Of a stretch of DNA of 64,000 nt, positions 45,734 through 54,770 are shown piece after piece. Source of the DNA: Pedobacter mendelii (GTDB taxonomy: Bacteria; Bacteroidota; Bacteroidia; Sphingobacteriales; Sphingobacteriaceae); NCBI RefSeq assembly GCF_014635725.1, contig NZ_BMDJ01000006.1, positions 62,001 through 126,000 of the forward strand, given 5' to 3'. Both the position numbers and the translations under genes were made by a program. Under the pieces are notes generated by a model. It searched no databases. It was not told where the DNA came from and saw only the letters and a program-made list of their open reading frames with translations. Each line of letters opens with the position of its first letter. The first letter of the stretch is position 1.

Positions 45734-46978
45734 TTATAGACTTAATTCTTTAATCTTTCTGTAGAGTGTACGTTCAGATATTCCTAATTCCTGAGCTGCG
45801 AATTTTCGTTTGCCTTTATGCTTTTTGAGTGCCTTTTTTATTAAATCAGATTCCTTGTCTACTAGCGATAACGATTCTTCTACCTCTTCCGCATCGTGTG
45901 CAAAATTATAATCGGAGTTATTACTGCTGTTATTATTATTTGCTGTAGGCTGTTGAATGGTAAAACCGTGTTCTTGTCCGGCCGGCAATTCTACATCTCT
46001 GTAAAGTTGATTGATGTACTGTGGATTATCAGCCAAAACCGTTGCGGTATTTCCACCATGCTGAATAATTTCTGCAACGAGTTTTTTAAGCTCAACCATA
46101 TCCTTTTTCATATCGAAAAGCACTTTATACAAAATATCTCTTTCTGTAAAATCTTCTTTTGATTGAGAATTTATCGTCATTGGCAGGTTGCTGCCAGCTT
46201 CATTTGGAATATAGTTCAAAATTGCTTGCCCGCTTACGTTTCTTTCCTTTTCCAGAACGCAAATTTGTTCAGCAATATTTTTTAGCTGCCTAACATTACC
46301 AGGCCAGCTGTAATTTGTTAAAATTTGTACTGCATCTGGCTCTAATTGTAATCCGGGACTACGGTATTTATCACTAAAATCAGCAGAGAATTTTCTGAAT
46401 AGCAAATAAATATCTTCTTTACGTTCATGTAATGCAGGAATACGTAATGGAACGGTATTTAATCTATAATATAAATCTTCACGGAATTTTCCATTTTTAA
46501 CCCGGTTGTAAACATCAACATTGGTTGCAGCAATAATACGAACATCAGTTTTTTGAACCTTTGATGAACCCACGCGTAAATATTCGCCGCTTTCTAAAAT
46601 CCTTAATAAACGAGCTTGTGTTCCTAATGGTAATTCCGCTACTTCATCTAAGAAAATTGTACCCCCGTTAGCAACTTCGAAATATCCTTTACGTGCTTCG
46701 TGTGCGCCTGTAAACGAACCTTTTTCATGCCCAAATAGTTCTGAATCTATTGTTCCTTCGGGAATGGCACCGCAATTTACCGCGATAAAAGGACCATGTT
46801 TGCGGACACTCATTTGATGGATAATTTGAGAAAAAACCTCTTTACCACTACCGCTTTCACCAGTAATTAAAACCGACATATCTGTTGGCGCAACCTGGCT
46901 TGCAATGTCTATGGCACGATTAAGTAATGGCGAATTGCCTATAATACCGAACCGTTGTTTTATATTTTGTGTATCCAT
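45734..46978 (-). CDS. Sigma54-dependent transcriptional activator
   Basis: A 414-residue AAA+ activator without an N-terminal receiver or sensor domain. Walker A GESGSGKE (40-47), the sigma54-contact loop GSFTGA (87-92, usual GAFTGA), Walker B GGTIFLDE (105-112), and the arginine-finger region (FREDLYYRLNTVPLRIP) are clear. An Asn/Gln-rich linker (about 325-360) leads to a Fis-type helix-turn-helix (KFAAQELGISERTLYRKIKE). It is in the same unit as lptE and secG, where homologues are found in many Bacteroidota. Without a receiver, its control must come from elsewhere. Confidence 0.93.
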   Translation of the reverse strand: MDTQNIKQRFGIIGNSPLLNRAIDIASQVAPTDMSVLITGESGSGKEVFSQIIHQMSVRKHGPFIAVNCGAIPEGTIDSELFGHEKGSFTGAHEARKGYFEVANGGTIFLDEVAELPLGTQARLLRILESGEYLRVGSSKVQKTDVRIIAATNVDVYNRVKNGKFREDLYYRLNTVPLRIPALHERKEDIYLLFRKFSADFSDKYRSPGLQLEPDAVQILTNYSWPGNVRQLKNIAEQICVLEKERNVSGQAILNYIPNEAGSNLPMTINSQSKEDFTERDILYKVLFDMKKDMVELKKLVAEIIQHGGNTATVLADNPQYINQLYRDVELPAGQEHGFTIQQPTANNNNSSNNSDYNFAHDAEEVEESLSLVDKESDLIKKALKKHKGKRKFAAQELGISERTLYRKIKELSL

Positions 46979-47077
46979 TCTTTAGTATCAAGTAATTAGT
47001 ATCAGGTATCAAGATTGGGCATCATTAACTTTACTAACTCATTGTGTTTTTCACTTAAAGCTTTAGCCTTTAAGCTC

Positions 47078-48493
47078 TTAAACTATCTTTCCAATCAGCG
47101 TAGCTGAAGTACATTTTTCAATTAATACATTAGCATAATGACCAGGCTTAACGCCATCAATTACAGGGAAAATTGCCATTGCGCCACTATCACCTCTTCC
47201 GCAATAATCCTTATCCGATTTTTTTGATGTGCCTTCTATCAGAACACGTACAGTTTTTCCAACCCATTCTTGTAAACGCAGTAATGAATGTGCCTGTTGT
47301 TTAGCTAAAATTTCTGCTAATCTGCGCTTTTTAACTTCTTCCGGAATATCATCCTCAAATTTACGGGCGGCTAAAGTTCCTGGTCTTTCAGAATAAGTAA
47401 AGTTGTAAGCGAAATCATATCCCACATAATCCATTATGCTTAAGGTATCCTGATGTTCTTCTTCGGTTTCAGTGCAGAAACCTGCGATGATATCAGTAGA
47501 AATTGCACATCCCGGAATAATATTTTTAATCGCATCAATACGGTTAATGTACCATTCACGGGTATAAGTTCTGTTCATTAATTCCAAAATGCGTGTATTT
47601 CCGGATTGAACAGGCAAGTGGATGTAATTGCAAATGTTATCATATTTAGCGATGGTGTATAAAACCTCATCAGTAATATCTTTAGGATGTGAAGTTGAGA
47701 AACGAACCCTTAAATCAGGATTTACCAAAGCTGTTTGCTCTAAAAGCTGTGCGAAGTTTACAGTTTCAGTTCCATCTTCCGAAGTCCAGGTGTATGAATC
47801 TACGTTTTGGCCTAAAAGAGTAACTTCACGGTAGCCTGCTTCAAATAAACTTTGTGCCTCTGCAATAATCGAATGTGCATCTCGACTGCGTTCTCTGCCA
47901 CGTGTAAATGGCACAACACAGAACGAACACATGTTGTTACAACCGCGTGTAATAGAAATAAAAGCGGTTATTCCATTGCTGTTTAACCGAACAGGGCTAA
48001 TATCTGCATAAGTTTCCTCACGAGATAAAAGTACATTTACGGCTTTATGGCCACTTTCTACCTGCTCAATTAAGTTTGGTAAATCACGGTAAGCATCCGG
48101 GCCAACAACTACATCAACCAAACGCTCTTCTTCTAAAAACTTAGATTTTAAACGCTCGGCCATACAGCCTAAAACACCTACAATTAGTTTTGGATTACGA
48201 CGCTTTTCTACCCCAAATTGCGACAAACGGTTTCTAACCCTGGTTTCTGCATTTTCTCGAATAGAGCATGTGTTAATGAAAATTACATCTGCCTGGTGAT
48301 AATCGCCAGTGGTTTCAAATCCTGTTTCAGAAAGAATAGAGGCAACAATTTCACTATCGGCGAAGTTCATTGCGCAGCCATAACTTTCAATGTATAATTT
48401 ACGGGCATCAGCCTTATTAGGTGCATCTAAAATTAAAGCTTCACCTTGCCTGGTCTCATCGTGCGTCTTATCCTGTACTTGTAAATCAATCAT
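47078..48493 (-). CDS. miaB: tRNA-2-methylthio-N6-dimethylallyladenosine synthase
   Basis: A 471-residue radical SAM methylthiotransferase acting on i6A37 of tRNAs. The N-terminal UPF0004 domain has cluster cysteines in [13 protein letters not shown] (Cys40), [10 protein letters not shown] and [10 protein letters not shown]. The radical SAM cluster is CNNMCSFC (near 185-192), and a C-terminal TRAM domain follows. The 40-residue N-terminal extension is common in the phylum. It is first in the miaB - sigma54 activator - lptE - TPR - secG run. Confidence 0.97.
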   Translation of the reverse strand: MIDLQVQDKTHDETRQGEALILDAPNKADARKLYIESYGCAMNFADSEIVASILSETGFETTGDYHQADVIFINTCSIRENAETRVRNRLSQFGVEKRRNPKLIVGVLGCMAERLKSKFLEEERLVDVVVGPDAYRDLPNLIEQVESGHKAVNVLLSREETYADISPVRLNSNGITAFISITRGCNNMCSFCVVPFTRGRERSRDAHSIIAEAQSLFEAGYREVTLLGQNVDSYTWTSEDGTETVNFAQLLEQTALVNPDLRVRFSTSHPKDITDEVLYTIAKYDNICNYIHLPVQSGNTRILELMNRTYTREWYINRIDAIKNIIPGCAISTDIIAGFCTETEEEHQDTLSIMDYVGYDFAYNFTYSERPGTLAARKFEDDIPEEVKKRRLAEILAKQQAHSLLRLQEWVGKTVRVLIEGTSKKSDKDYCGRGDSGAMAIFPVIDGVKPGHYANVLIEKCTSATLIGKIV

Positions 48494-48884
48494 TGTTTAA
48501 AACATTTTGGGGATTGCAAAAATACATAAATAAAATTAAAAGTGACAAATTGACATATTTAGTTTAAATGATTACAAACGAATTATTTTATGAGCCAAAA
48601 GCAGATGGCTAATTGTTGATTTATTTCACATAAAAGTACAATCAGGTGCATTTTTAAATGAATGCTTGGCCGTTAATGGTGGTTGCAGCTATGCTATCCC
48701 TACAATTCCCGATAGAAAAGATCGATACCATTTCATTATACCTAGCTTATTTAGCTGTGGTGTAGTTAGTTAACAAGATAGGTAACTTGAAATGTAAAAG
48801 AAATTATCATATCTTTTTTCAAATCCGAGAAGAGATACAATTCTCTCCATTCAAGTTTTCATTGTAAAGATTGATATACCCCCG
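48494..48884. other. 391-base gene-free stretch between ybeY and miaB
   Basis: AT-rich. The central part (about 48668-48760, GGTGGTTGCAGCTATGCTATC onwards) looks like a degenerate dispersed element because it is less AT-rich than its flanks, but no second copy is present here. It should contain the miaB promoter. Confidence 0.35.
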
Positions 48885-49322
48885 CTAAACCATGTCGAAC
48901 TTATTTCTACATCCCAAATACTCATCTTCTTTCTGTGTCATTAAGGTTTTGGCGACTTTACCTTTATCTTTATATCCAAGTAAGTGTAAAGTTCCATGAA
49001 TCATGATGCGGCAGACTTCGTCAAAATCATTAGTCTTAAAGGATTTGGCGTTTTCTTTAACACGCTCAATACTGATGAAGATATCACTAACGATTTTTTT
49101 TTCTTCTTCGGAGTTATCGAAAGTAATAATATCAGTATAAGTATCATGATTTAGGTATTGCTGATTGATGCCAAGCAAATATTCATCACTACAGAAAATG
49201 AAATTGAGTTCTTGTAATTTATAGCCCTCTGTTTCAATAGTCGCTTTAATCCACTTTTTAACCTTTAGCTTTTGAGGGAGATTAAAACTAATGGATTCTG
49301 TAAAAAATGAAATTGCAGGCAT
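48885..49322 (-). CDS. ybeY: Endoribonuclease YbeY
   Basis: A 145-residue metal-dependent RNase for 16S rRNA 3' maturation and ribosome quality control. The core HGTLHLLGYKDKG has His109 and His113. The third metal position of the usual HxxxHxxxxxH motif is Asp119 (GYKD in place of GYDH), a variant I believe is common in this phylum. DTYTDIITF matches the conserved TDVLSF-type block. The DUF4175 gene lies 57 bases upstream on the same strand. Confidence 0.94.
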   Translation of the reverse strand: MPAISFFTESISFNLPQKLKVKKWIKATIETEGYKLQELNFIFCSDEYLLGINQQYLNHDTYTDIITFDNSEEEKKIVSDIFISIERVKENAKSFKTNDFDEVCRIMIHGTLHLLGYKDKGKVAKTLMTQKEDEYLGCRNKFDMV

Positions 49323-49379
49323 GTTGGGTTTGTTTCAGGCCGCAAATTTAATAAATAATCTGCAAGTCTGCGGCGAAAC

Positions 49380-52300
49380 CTATCGCTCCATATTTAACAA
49401 TTTCAAATACTTGGCAATTTTATTCTTATAATAATAATTTAAACTTGGCGGCAATTTTTGCAACATATCGTTACCGTTTTGTTGTTGCTTTTTAAACTGC
49501 TCAACCATTTTCTGGTATGATGGAGGAAATGTTGCCGCAGCTTTACTTTCTCGTTTTGAATCTTCTTCTTGGTCACGTTCAGCTTTTTCTGCCTCTAATA
49601 GCTTGGTTAATAACTCTTTCTGCCTGTTTAATGTTTCTTGCTGTAAACGTTTATTAACCAAATCACTCTCTGTTTGTTTCATTTCCTTAATGGCCTCATT
49701 AAGGTTGCCCATTTTACCCGAACCATCTTTATTTTCTTCGCGGTTAATTTTTTCTAAAGCCTGGCGAATCATTTGCTGCTGTTGCGCCATTTTTCCAAAT
49801 TCCTGACTCATTTGCCCTTTGCCCACCGTTCCTTGGTTACCACCAGACTTCTGCATTTGATCTTTAGCCTTTTGCATGTTCTTGTTCAGCTGCTCCTGCA
49901 TTTGCGAAAGCTGTTTCATGCCTTGCTTCTGCTTTTTGCCACTTCCAGGCTTCGAGTTCTTTTGCATGTTCTGCAATTGGTTTAAAGCTTCACTCAACAT
50001 CAAGCTCAAATTGTTAATCGAAGTCATGGTAAATTGCTGGTAACGATTCGCTTCGGGCGTTCTTCTTTCACCAAGGCTTTCCAAGCTCTTATCAAGATTA
50101 AAATTTATCTTATTCATTTCCTCATTAACGGTCGATTCGATTTGAGGAACGCGTTTACTTAATGCATACAAACTATCGGCTATGGTTTTAAGGTTATCTT
50201 TAATGCTTCGCTGCTTTTGAACATTAGAAGTGTATGATGGGTCGGCCTGACTCATTTTTTTTAACGCTAACATCACTTTTTCCTGTTCAAAAGATGTATT
50301 TAGGAGATTTTCCAATAAACGCCGCAACTCTTTGGCATTCAGGTTATTCTCCATTTCTTCACCTTGCTGCTGCATATCACTCATTTTTTTAGAAAGCTTC
50401 TCCATTTGGTCGCCAGCTTTTTGTTGTTTCTGACTGGCTCCTTTCGAATCTTTTTTATCTAAAGCATCCTTGCTATCTTGCTGTTCTTTTTGAATACCCT
50501 GAACATCTTTTTCAGGGTTTTCAAATGGATTTGGTTTTTCTAAACTTTGATTTTTCTCTTCTAGTTTATTGAAATCATTTTTCAAGTCGTTCATTTCCTT
50601 ACTCAAAGCATCTTGCTTTTGTTTAAGCGACTGGTTGTCCTGTTTTTTATCCGCAGTTTCTTTACTTAGTTCTTTTTGTTCTTTGGCCAATTCATTTAAA
50701 CGGTCTATATCGTTTTGAAGATTCTGTTCAAATTCCAGTTGTTTGTAGAGTTCTAAAATCCTGTCTAATTCATTTTTGAGGGTTTTATTATCCAATTGCA
50801 TTTTCGAGAGTTCATTTTGCGTTTGGTCTTTATTTTTCTCATTCATCAGGTTTTGCAATTTCTGCAAAAGCTCTTTGGTCTTTTCATCCAGTACATTATC
50901 AAACAAATCTTTAATTTGTTTTTGTTTCTCTAAAAGCTCTTCCGTTTGTTTTTGGTCTTCCTGCTGCTGGATATTTTTATCGTTCTGCTCTTTAATTTCT
51001 TTTACTGCCTCATCCAACTGCTTTTGCTTATCCAGCAAAGCCTCAATTTGCTTTTTATCCTCAAAAGAAATTTGTTTCTTATCAATCAGGCTTTCTGCAA
51101 CTTTTTTACTTTCTTTTTCAATGTTATTTGCCAAACGAATAGCCGACTGCATTTTTTGTTTAAGCGCCTGGTTACTTGCGTCTGCTTGCTCCGCAGTTTC
51201 TTTTTTAGTGGGTGCTTTAAAAGTTTTAATCTGCGAACGGGTAGTTTTTACACCGTTAACGCCATCATTATCAACTACTTCAAAATAATACTCAATTTCT
51301 TGGCCAGGCTTTGCTAATGCCGTTTTCAAATCCCAGAAATAGAAAAAAGTGTTTTCAGTGGCGTTTGCTTTAATGGCAATATTCTTACTAACCGTACTGA
51401 TTATTTTATTGTTTTCCCTAATGTTATATTTAAAGCTCAACAGGCTGAAACCATAATCATCGTTAATTTGGCCGCTGAAATAAAGCGCCTTTTTACTAAT
51501 GGAATCAGGTTTTTCTTCAACTTGAATAGCGGGCGATTGGTCTTTAATTACGGTGATTTGATGCGAAAGAGAATCTCTCAGTATTACAAAATCATTTTTC
51601 GGCGTAATGCTATATTTCGAATTATTTCGAATTGTAGCGTTAAAAGCAGATTCATTATCCAGCACTTTTAAAATATTTTCGGTGCCATTTAAATTAAATA
51701 AAAGCGAATTACTTTCAACCGTTTTAAAATTCCAGGTTACACGTGTTCCCTCTGGCAAAAGGATATCGCCAACATTGGCAATCACTTCTTGTTTTTTACC
51801 TAAATATGAAGGGTAATTTAAGGTTGCCGTAGCATTTAACAACTCCGGGCGAGGTTTTACACTAACCGTAAATAACGAAGAGTTGAAGCCACCGCCTTTA
51901 AAAATTAGTTTTTTATCGCTCTGGATATTTTTGATGCTGTAATTAAACTTGCTGATGTTTTCCTTTTCAAGTTTGTAAATGTTTTTACCATCCTCCACAT
52001 AAACTTCTGCAGGTAATTCATCGCCATCCAGCTTTAGGTTTATTGTTACATCATCCCCTTGGGTAACGGTTAAATTCTTATTCAAAACCGTAAAACTGAA
52101 AGGTGCTTTCGGTGCGATATACTCATCATATTTAAAGAAACTATTCGTTCCCTCGCGTAAAATAGCAGGTGCAATTATTGCAATCAATAAAATAATCGAT
52201 AGCGGAATAAAAAGGTATTTTAAGTATTTCCGATTGTCATTTATCCGAACAGCAGTGTAAAAGGGAACAGGTTTCAACTCTAAAATTTTTTGATCGATAC

Positions 52301-52697
52301 TAGCCAAAATCAATTGATTGTGCTCTGGCAGGTTTTCAGAAAGCTTATGCAACTGTAAGGTATTCAAAAGTTTATCCTTGATATCAGAAAAATGATTTCC
52401 AATAATTACCGAAGCTTCATCAAAAGATAAATGTTTGCCCAATTTTAGCATCGAAAGCAAAGGTTTGATGATTAAAAAACCAATCAAAAGTAATCCTAAC
52501 AAAAAATACGCAAAGAAAATAAAGGTTTTAAATCCCGCTGAAGGGTTTAAGTAATACAAACTTAAAAAAACAAGCAAGTATAAACCTAAAAGTATAGCTG
52601 CGGCATAAATGGCTCCCCGCAAAATCTTATTCAAATAAAATTTACGGATAAACTCATCTATCTTTTTGAGTAAATCGCTATAGTTATTGCCTACCAT
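49380..52697 (-). CDS. DUF4175 membrane protein with long coiled coil
   Basis: A 1105-residue protein of the DUF4175 family of Bacteroidota. Helices lie near 24-46, 54-78 and 150-170. A beta-rich external part follows (about 175-480, with TFLV-type Ig-like strands), then a very long Lys/Glu/Gln-rich coiled coil from about 490 to 1000 (KQKQLDEAVKEIKEQNDKN) and a basic C-terminus. The longest frame starts at TTG 52727, which fits a -33 box; the ATG at 52697 follows a TACATTTA -7-like word. The function is unknown; ybeY is downstream. Confidence 0.85.
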   Translation of the reverse strand: MVGNNYSDLLKKIDEFIRKFYLNKILRGAIYAAAILLGLYLLVFLSLYYLNPSAGFKTFIFFAYFLLGLLLIGFLIIKPLLSMLKLGKHLSFDEASVIIGNHFSDIKDKLLNTLQLHKLSENLPEHNQLILASIDQKILELKPVPFYTAVRINDNRKYLKYLFIPLSIILLIAIIAPAILREGTNSFFKYDEYIAPKAPFSFTVLNKNLTVTQGDDVTINLKLDGDELPAEVYVEDGKNIYKLEKENISKFNYSIKNIQSDKKLIFKGGGFNSSLFTVSVKPRPELLNATATLNYPSYLGKKQEVIANVGDILLPEGTRVTWNFKTVESNSLLFNLNGTENILKVLDNESAFNATIRNNSKYSITPKNDFVILRDSLSHQITVIKDQSPAIQVEEKPDSISKKALYFSGQINDDYGFSLLSFKYNIRENNKIISTVSKNIAIKANATENTFFYFWDLKTALAKPGQEIEYYFEVVDNDGVNGVKTTRSQIKTFKAPTKKETAEQADASNQALKQKMQSAIRLANNIEKESKKVAESLIDKKQISFEDKKQIEALLDKQKQLDEAVKEIKEQNDKNIQQQEDQKQTEELLEKQKQIKDLFDNVLDEKTKELLQKLQNLMNEKNKDQTQNELSKMQLDNKTLKNELDRILELYKQLEFEQNLQNDIDRLNELAKEQKELSKETADKKQDNQSLKQKQDALSKEMNDLKNDFNKLEEKNQSLEKPNPFENPEKDVQGIQKEQQDSKDALDKKDSKGASQKQQKAGDQMEKLSKKMSDMQQQGEEMENNLNAKELRRLLENLLNTSFEQEKVMLALKKMSQADPSYTSNVQKQRSIKDNLKTIADSLYALSKRVPQIESTVNEEMNKINFNLDKSLESLGERRTPEANRYQQFTMTSINNLSLMLSEALNQLQNMQKNSKPGSGKKQKQGMKQLSQMQEQLNKNMQKAKDQMQKSGGNQGTVGKGQMSQEFGKMAQQQQMIRQALEKINREENKDGSGKMGNLNEAIKEMKQTESDLVNKRLQQETLNRQKELLTKLLEAEKAERDQEEDSKRESKAAATFPPSYQKMVEQFKKQQQNGNDMLQKLPPSLNYYYKNKIAKYLKLLNMER

Positions 52698-52829
52698 TAC
52701 TGTAAATGTAAAAATTGTTCCTCTCAATTAAAAGAAACCTTAGTAAGGTAACGTGTTTATTTCAAATAGTTTATTGAAAAGATAGAATAAAGGTTTGGAA
52801 AACGAAGTTTACCGTTTCATGGCGGTTTT

Positions 52830-52889
52830 CAGTCCCGCTTTTCCTACTGCCGCTTCGAAGAAAAGCGGGCATCCGTCCAATCGGGTTTA
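52830..52889 (-). repeat. TAAACCCGAT...GCGGGACTG hairpin repeat, copy 5 (inverted)
   Basis: On the minus strand it reads TAAACCCGAT ... GCGGGACTG. The inner hairpin is GCCCGCTTTTC / GAAGCGGC-like with a TTCG loop. Spacing between the ends is about 60 bases, as in copies 1 and 3. Confidence 0.8.
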
Positions 52890-53181
52890 TTGAACAAAGG
52901 TTGATGCTTTTGGCTAAAGCCCAAATTGCATAATAATAGGAAACAGGCAGATAAAGCAGCCTGCAATAAAATGCAAAGCGCTATTAATTCATTGCCGTTC
53001 GGCTTCAGCCATCGGTTATTTGCATGGCTAAACCCACAGCCCAAAAATAGCAATAAGGCTGTCCAAGTCCCCTCATTATTTTAAAGGAGGAGAAAGAGGT
53101 GGTTTTTTTCATTGCCCTTCTGCTTCAACCTACTGAATAATTAATTTTAAATCTTTATCTTGTTATAAATTAATACAAAGG

Positions 53182-53198
53182 TTACATAGATTTTAAAC
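53182..53198 (+). promoter_or_regulatory. Weak Pho-box-like repeat before the GDPD/phospholipase genes
   Basis: TTACAT and TTAAAC start 11 bases apart (53182 and 53193). The match to TTAACA is poor, and the second half-site is 20 rather than 10 bases from the -7 element, so this is only a hint. Confidence 0.2.
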
Positions 53199-53217
53199 TA
53201 ATTATGTTGTAAAAATC

Positions 53218-53225
53218 TACTTTTG
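53218..53225 (+). promoter_or_regulatory. -7 promoter element for the GDPD-GH16 gene
   Basis: TACTTTTG matches TAnnTTTG, 24 bases before the ATG at 53250. Its TTG is the start of the longest frame, which is therefore rejected as a start. Confidence 0.5.
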
Positions 53226-53249
53226 ATTTTTTGTATAATTACCCCAAAT

Positions 53250-54752
53250 ATGAAACGAGCACTTATTTCGATATTAATGTTATTCACTTTTACAGCTTCT
53301 TTCGGTCAAAAGTTTAACTGGAATAAAAATCAGGTAATCGCCCACCGCGGTGCATGGAAGAAAAATAATTTTCCTCAAAATTCAATCGCATCTTTAAATG
53401 AGGCAGTAAAATTAGGTTGTTATGGTTCTGAGTTCGATGTTTGGATGACTGCCGATAATATTTTAGTTATTAACCACGACCCCGAATTTCAAGGTTTAAG
53501 CATAGAAAAGGTTAAATACGAAACGCTTTTAACAAAAACGATGAGCAATGGCGAAAAAATTCCAACACTCGAAGCCTATTTAAAAGAAGGTAAAAAGCAA
53601 AAAACAACGAAACTGATTTTAGAGATTAAACCATCATTAATTAGCAAAGAACGCGGAATTGATGTAACCAACAAGTGCATTGATATGGTTAAAAAAGTTG
53701 GTGTTTTGGAATGGACAGAATACATCAGCTTTGATTATGATTACTGTAAACGTATTTTAGAAGTATTACCAAAAGCTAAGGTTGCCTATTTAAAAGGCGA
53801 AATTAGTGCAGAACAAATGAAAGCAGATAAATTAACTGGTGTAGATTATCATTACAGTGTTTATCAAAAAGATGGCTGGATTGAAAACGCTCAAAAATTG
53901 GGTTTAACGGTAAATGCCTGGACGGTTAATACAGTTCCTGAAATTCAATGGTTGTTAGCCCATAAAGTTGATTACATTACAACAAATGAACCAGAATTAA
54001 CTTTCGAAGAATTAAAGAAAACGCCCTTAACTATAGGATGGAAATTAAAATGGGCTGATGAATTTGATGATGCAGGTTTGCCATTAAGCAAAAACTGGAG
54101 TTACGATGTTGGCGGAAAAGGCTGGGGAAATAACGAACTACAATACTACACTAATGCAGATTCTGCAAATACAAATGTAAAAAAAGGAAACCTAAACATT
54201 ACAGTTATTAAAGCAGACAAAGAAAGCAATCATTATACTTCTGCAAGGCTTTTGAGTAAAGATAAGTTCGATTTCAAATATGGAAGAGTAGAAGTAAGGG
54301 CGATGTTACCAAAAGGTAGAGGATTGTGGCCAGCAATTTGGGCACTTCCAACGGTTCAAAAATATGGTGGATGGCCAAAAAGTGGCGAAATAGATATTAT
54401 GGAGCATGTTGGTTACGAACCTGATAGTGTTTACGGAACCGTTCATACAGAAAAATTCAATCATAAAATTCATACTCAGGTTGGTAAAAGCGTAAGGATA
54501 AACCCTTATAACGCTTATCACATTTATGCAATTGAATGGTATGAAGACCGAATAGATTTCTTTGTAGATGACCAAAAATATTTGAGTTTTAAAAATACAG
54601 GAAAAGGTGCTTCAGAATGGCCTTTCGACCAAAATTTCCATCTTATTTTAAACGTTGCCGTTGGTGGTGGGTGGGGTGGAAAAATGGGTGTAGATGACTC
54701 AATATTTCCTGCTACAATGAAAGTGGATTATGTTAGGCTTTACCAGAAATAA
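53250..54752 (+). CDS. Secreted glycerophosphodiesterase - GH16 glucanase fusion
   Basis: A 500-residue exported two-domain enzyme. A signal peptide (1-20) precedes a glycerophosphodiester phosphodiesterase domain (about 22-255): His32-Arg33 in VIAHRGAW, Glu61 and Asp63 in GSEFDVWMT, His76 in INHDPEF. The second half (about 262-500) is a glycoside hydrolase family 16 domain with catalytic GEIDIMEHVG (Glu380, Asp382, Glu385) of laminarinase/lichenase type. It lies 18 bases upstream of a phospholipase C gene. Joint lipid head-group and beta-glucan breakdown is inference. Confidence 0.9.
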   Translation: MKRALISILMLFTFTASFGQKFNWNKNQVIAHRGAWKKNNFPQNSIASLNEAVKLGCYGSEFDVWMTADNILVINHDPEFQGLSIEKVKYETLLTKTMSNGEKIPTLEAYLKEGKKQKTTKLILEIKPSLISKERGIDVTNKCIDMVKKVGVLEWTEYISFDYDYCKRILEVLPKAKVAYLKGEISAEQMKADKLTGVDYHYSVYQKDGWIENAQKLGLTVNAWTVNTVPEIQWLLAHKVDYITTNEPELTFEELKKTPLTIGWKLKWADEFDDAGLPLSKNWSYDVGGKGWGNNELQYYTNADSANTNVKKGNLNITVIKADKESNHYTSARLLSKDKFDFKYGRVEVRAMLPKGRGLWPAIWALPTVQKYGGWPKSGEIDIMEHVGYEPDSVYGTVHTEKFNHKIHTQVGKSVRINPYNAYHIYAIEWYEDRIDFFVDDQKYLSFKNTGKGASEWPFDQNFHLILNVAVGGGWGGKMGVDDSIFPATMKVDYVRLYQK

Positions 54753-54770
54753 GCAAGTCAATATCAACCA

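Larger units (their letters stand above)
52698..53249. other. 552-base divergent gene-free stretch
   Basis: It holds the TAAACCCGAT repeat copy 5 (52830-52889), CCCCTC...GGAGGAG words near 53069-53095, and the -7 element for the GDPD-GH16 gene. A minus-strand frame at 52844-53053 runs through the repeat and is not considered a gene. Confidence 0.65.

Noticed and set aside
50776..51317. Long plus-strand frames antisense to DUF4175
   Set aside because: They are the mirror of the Lys/Glu/Gln-rich coiled coil, which gives Phe/Leu/Ser-rich frames without stops.
52844..53053. Minus-strand frame of 69 codons
   Set aside because: It starts inside hairpin repeat copy 5 and has no upstream promoter word or family match.
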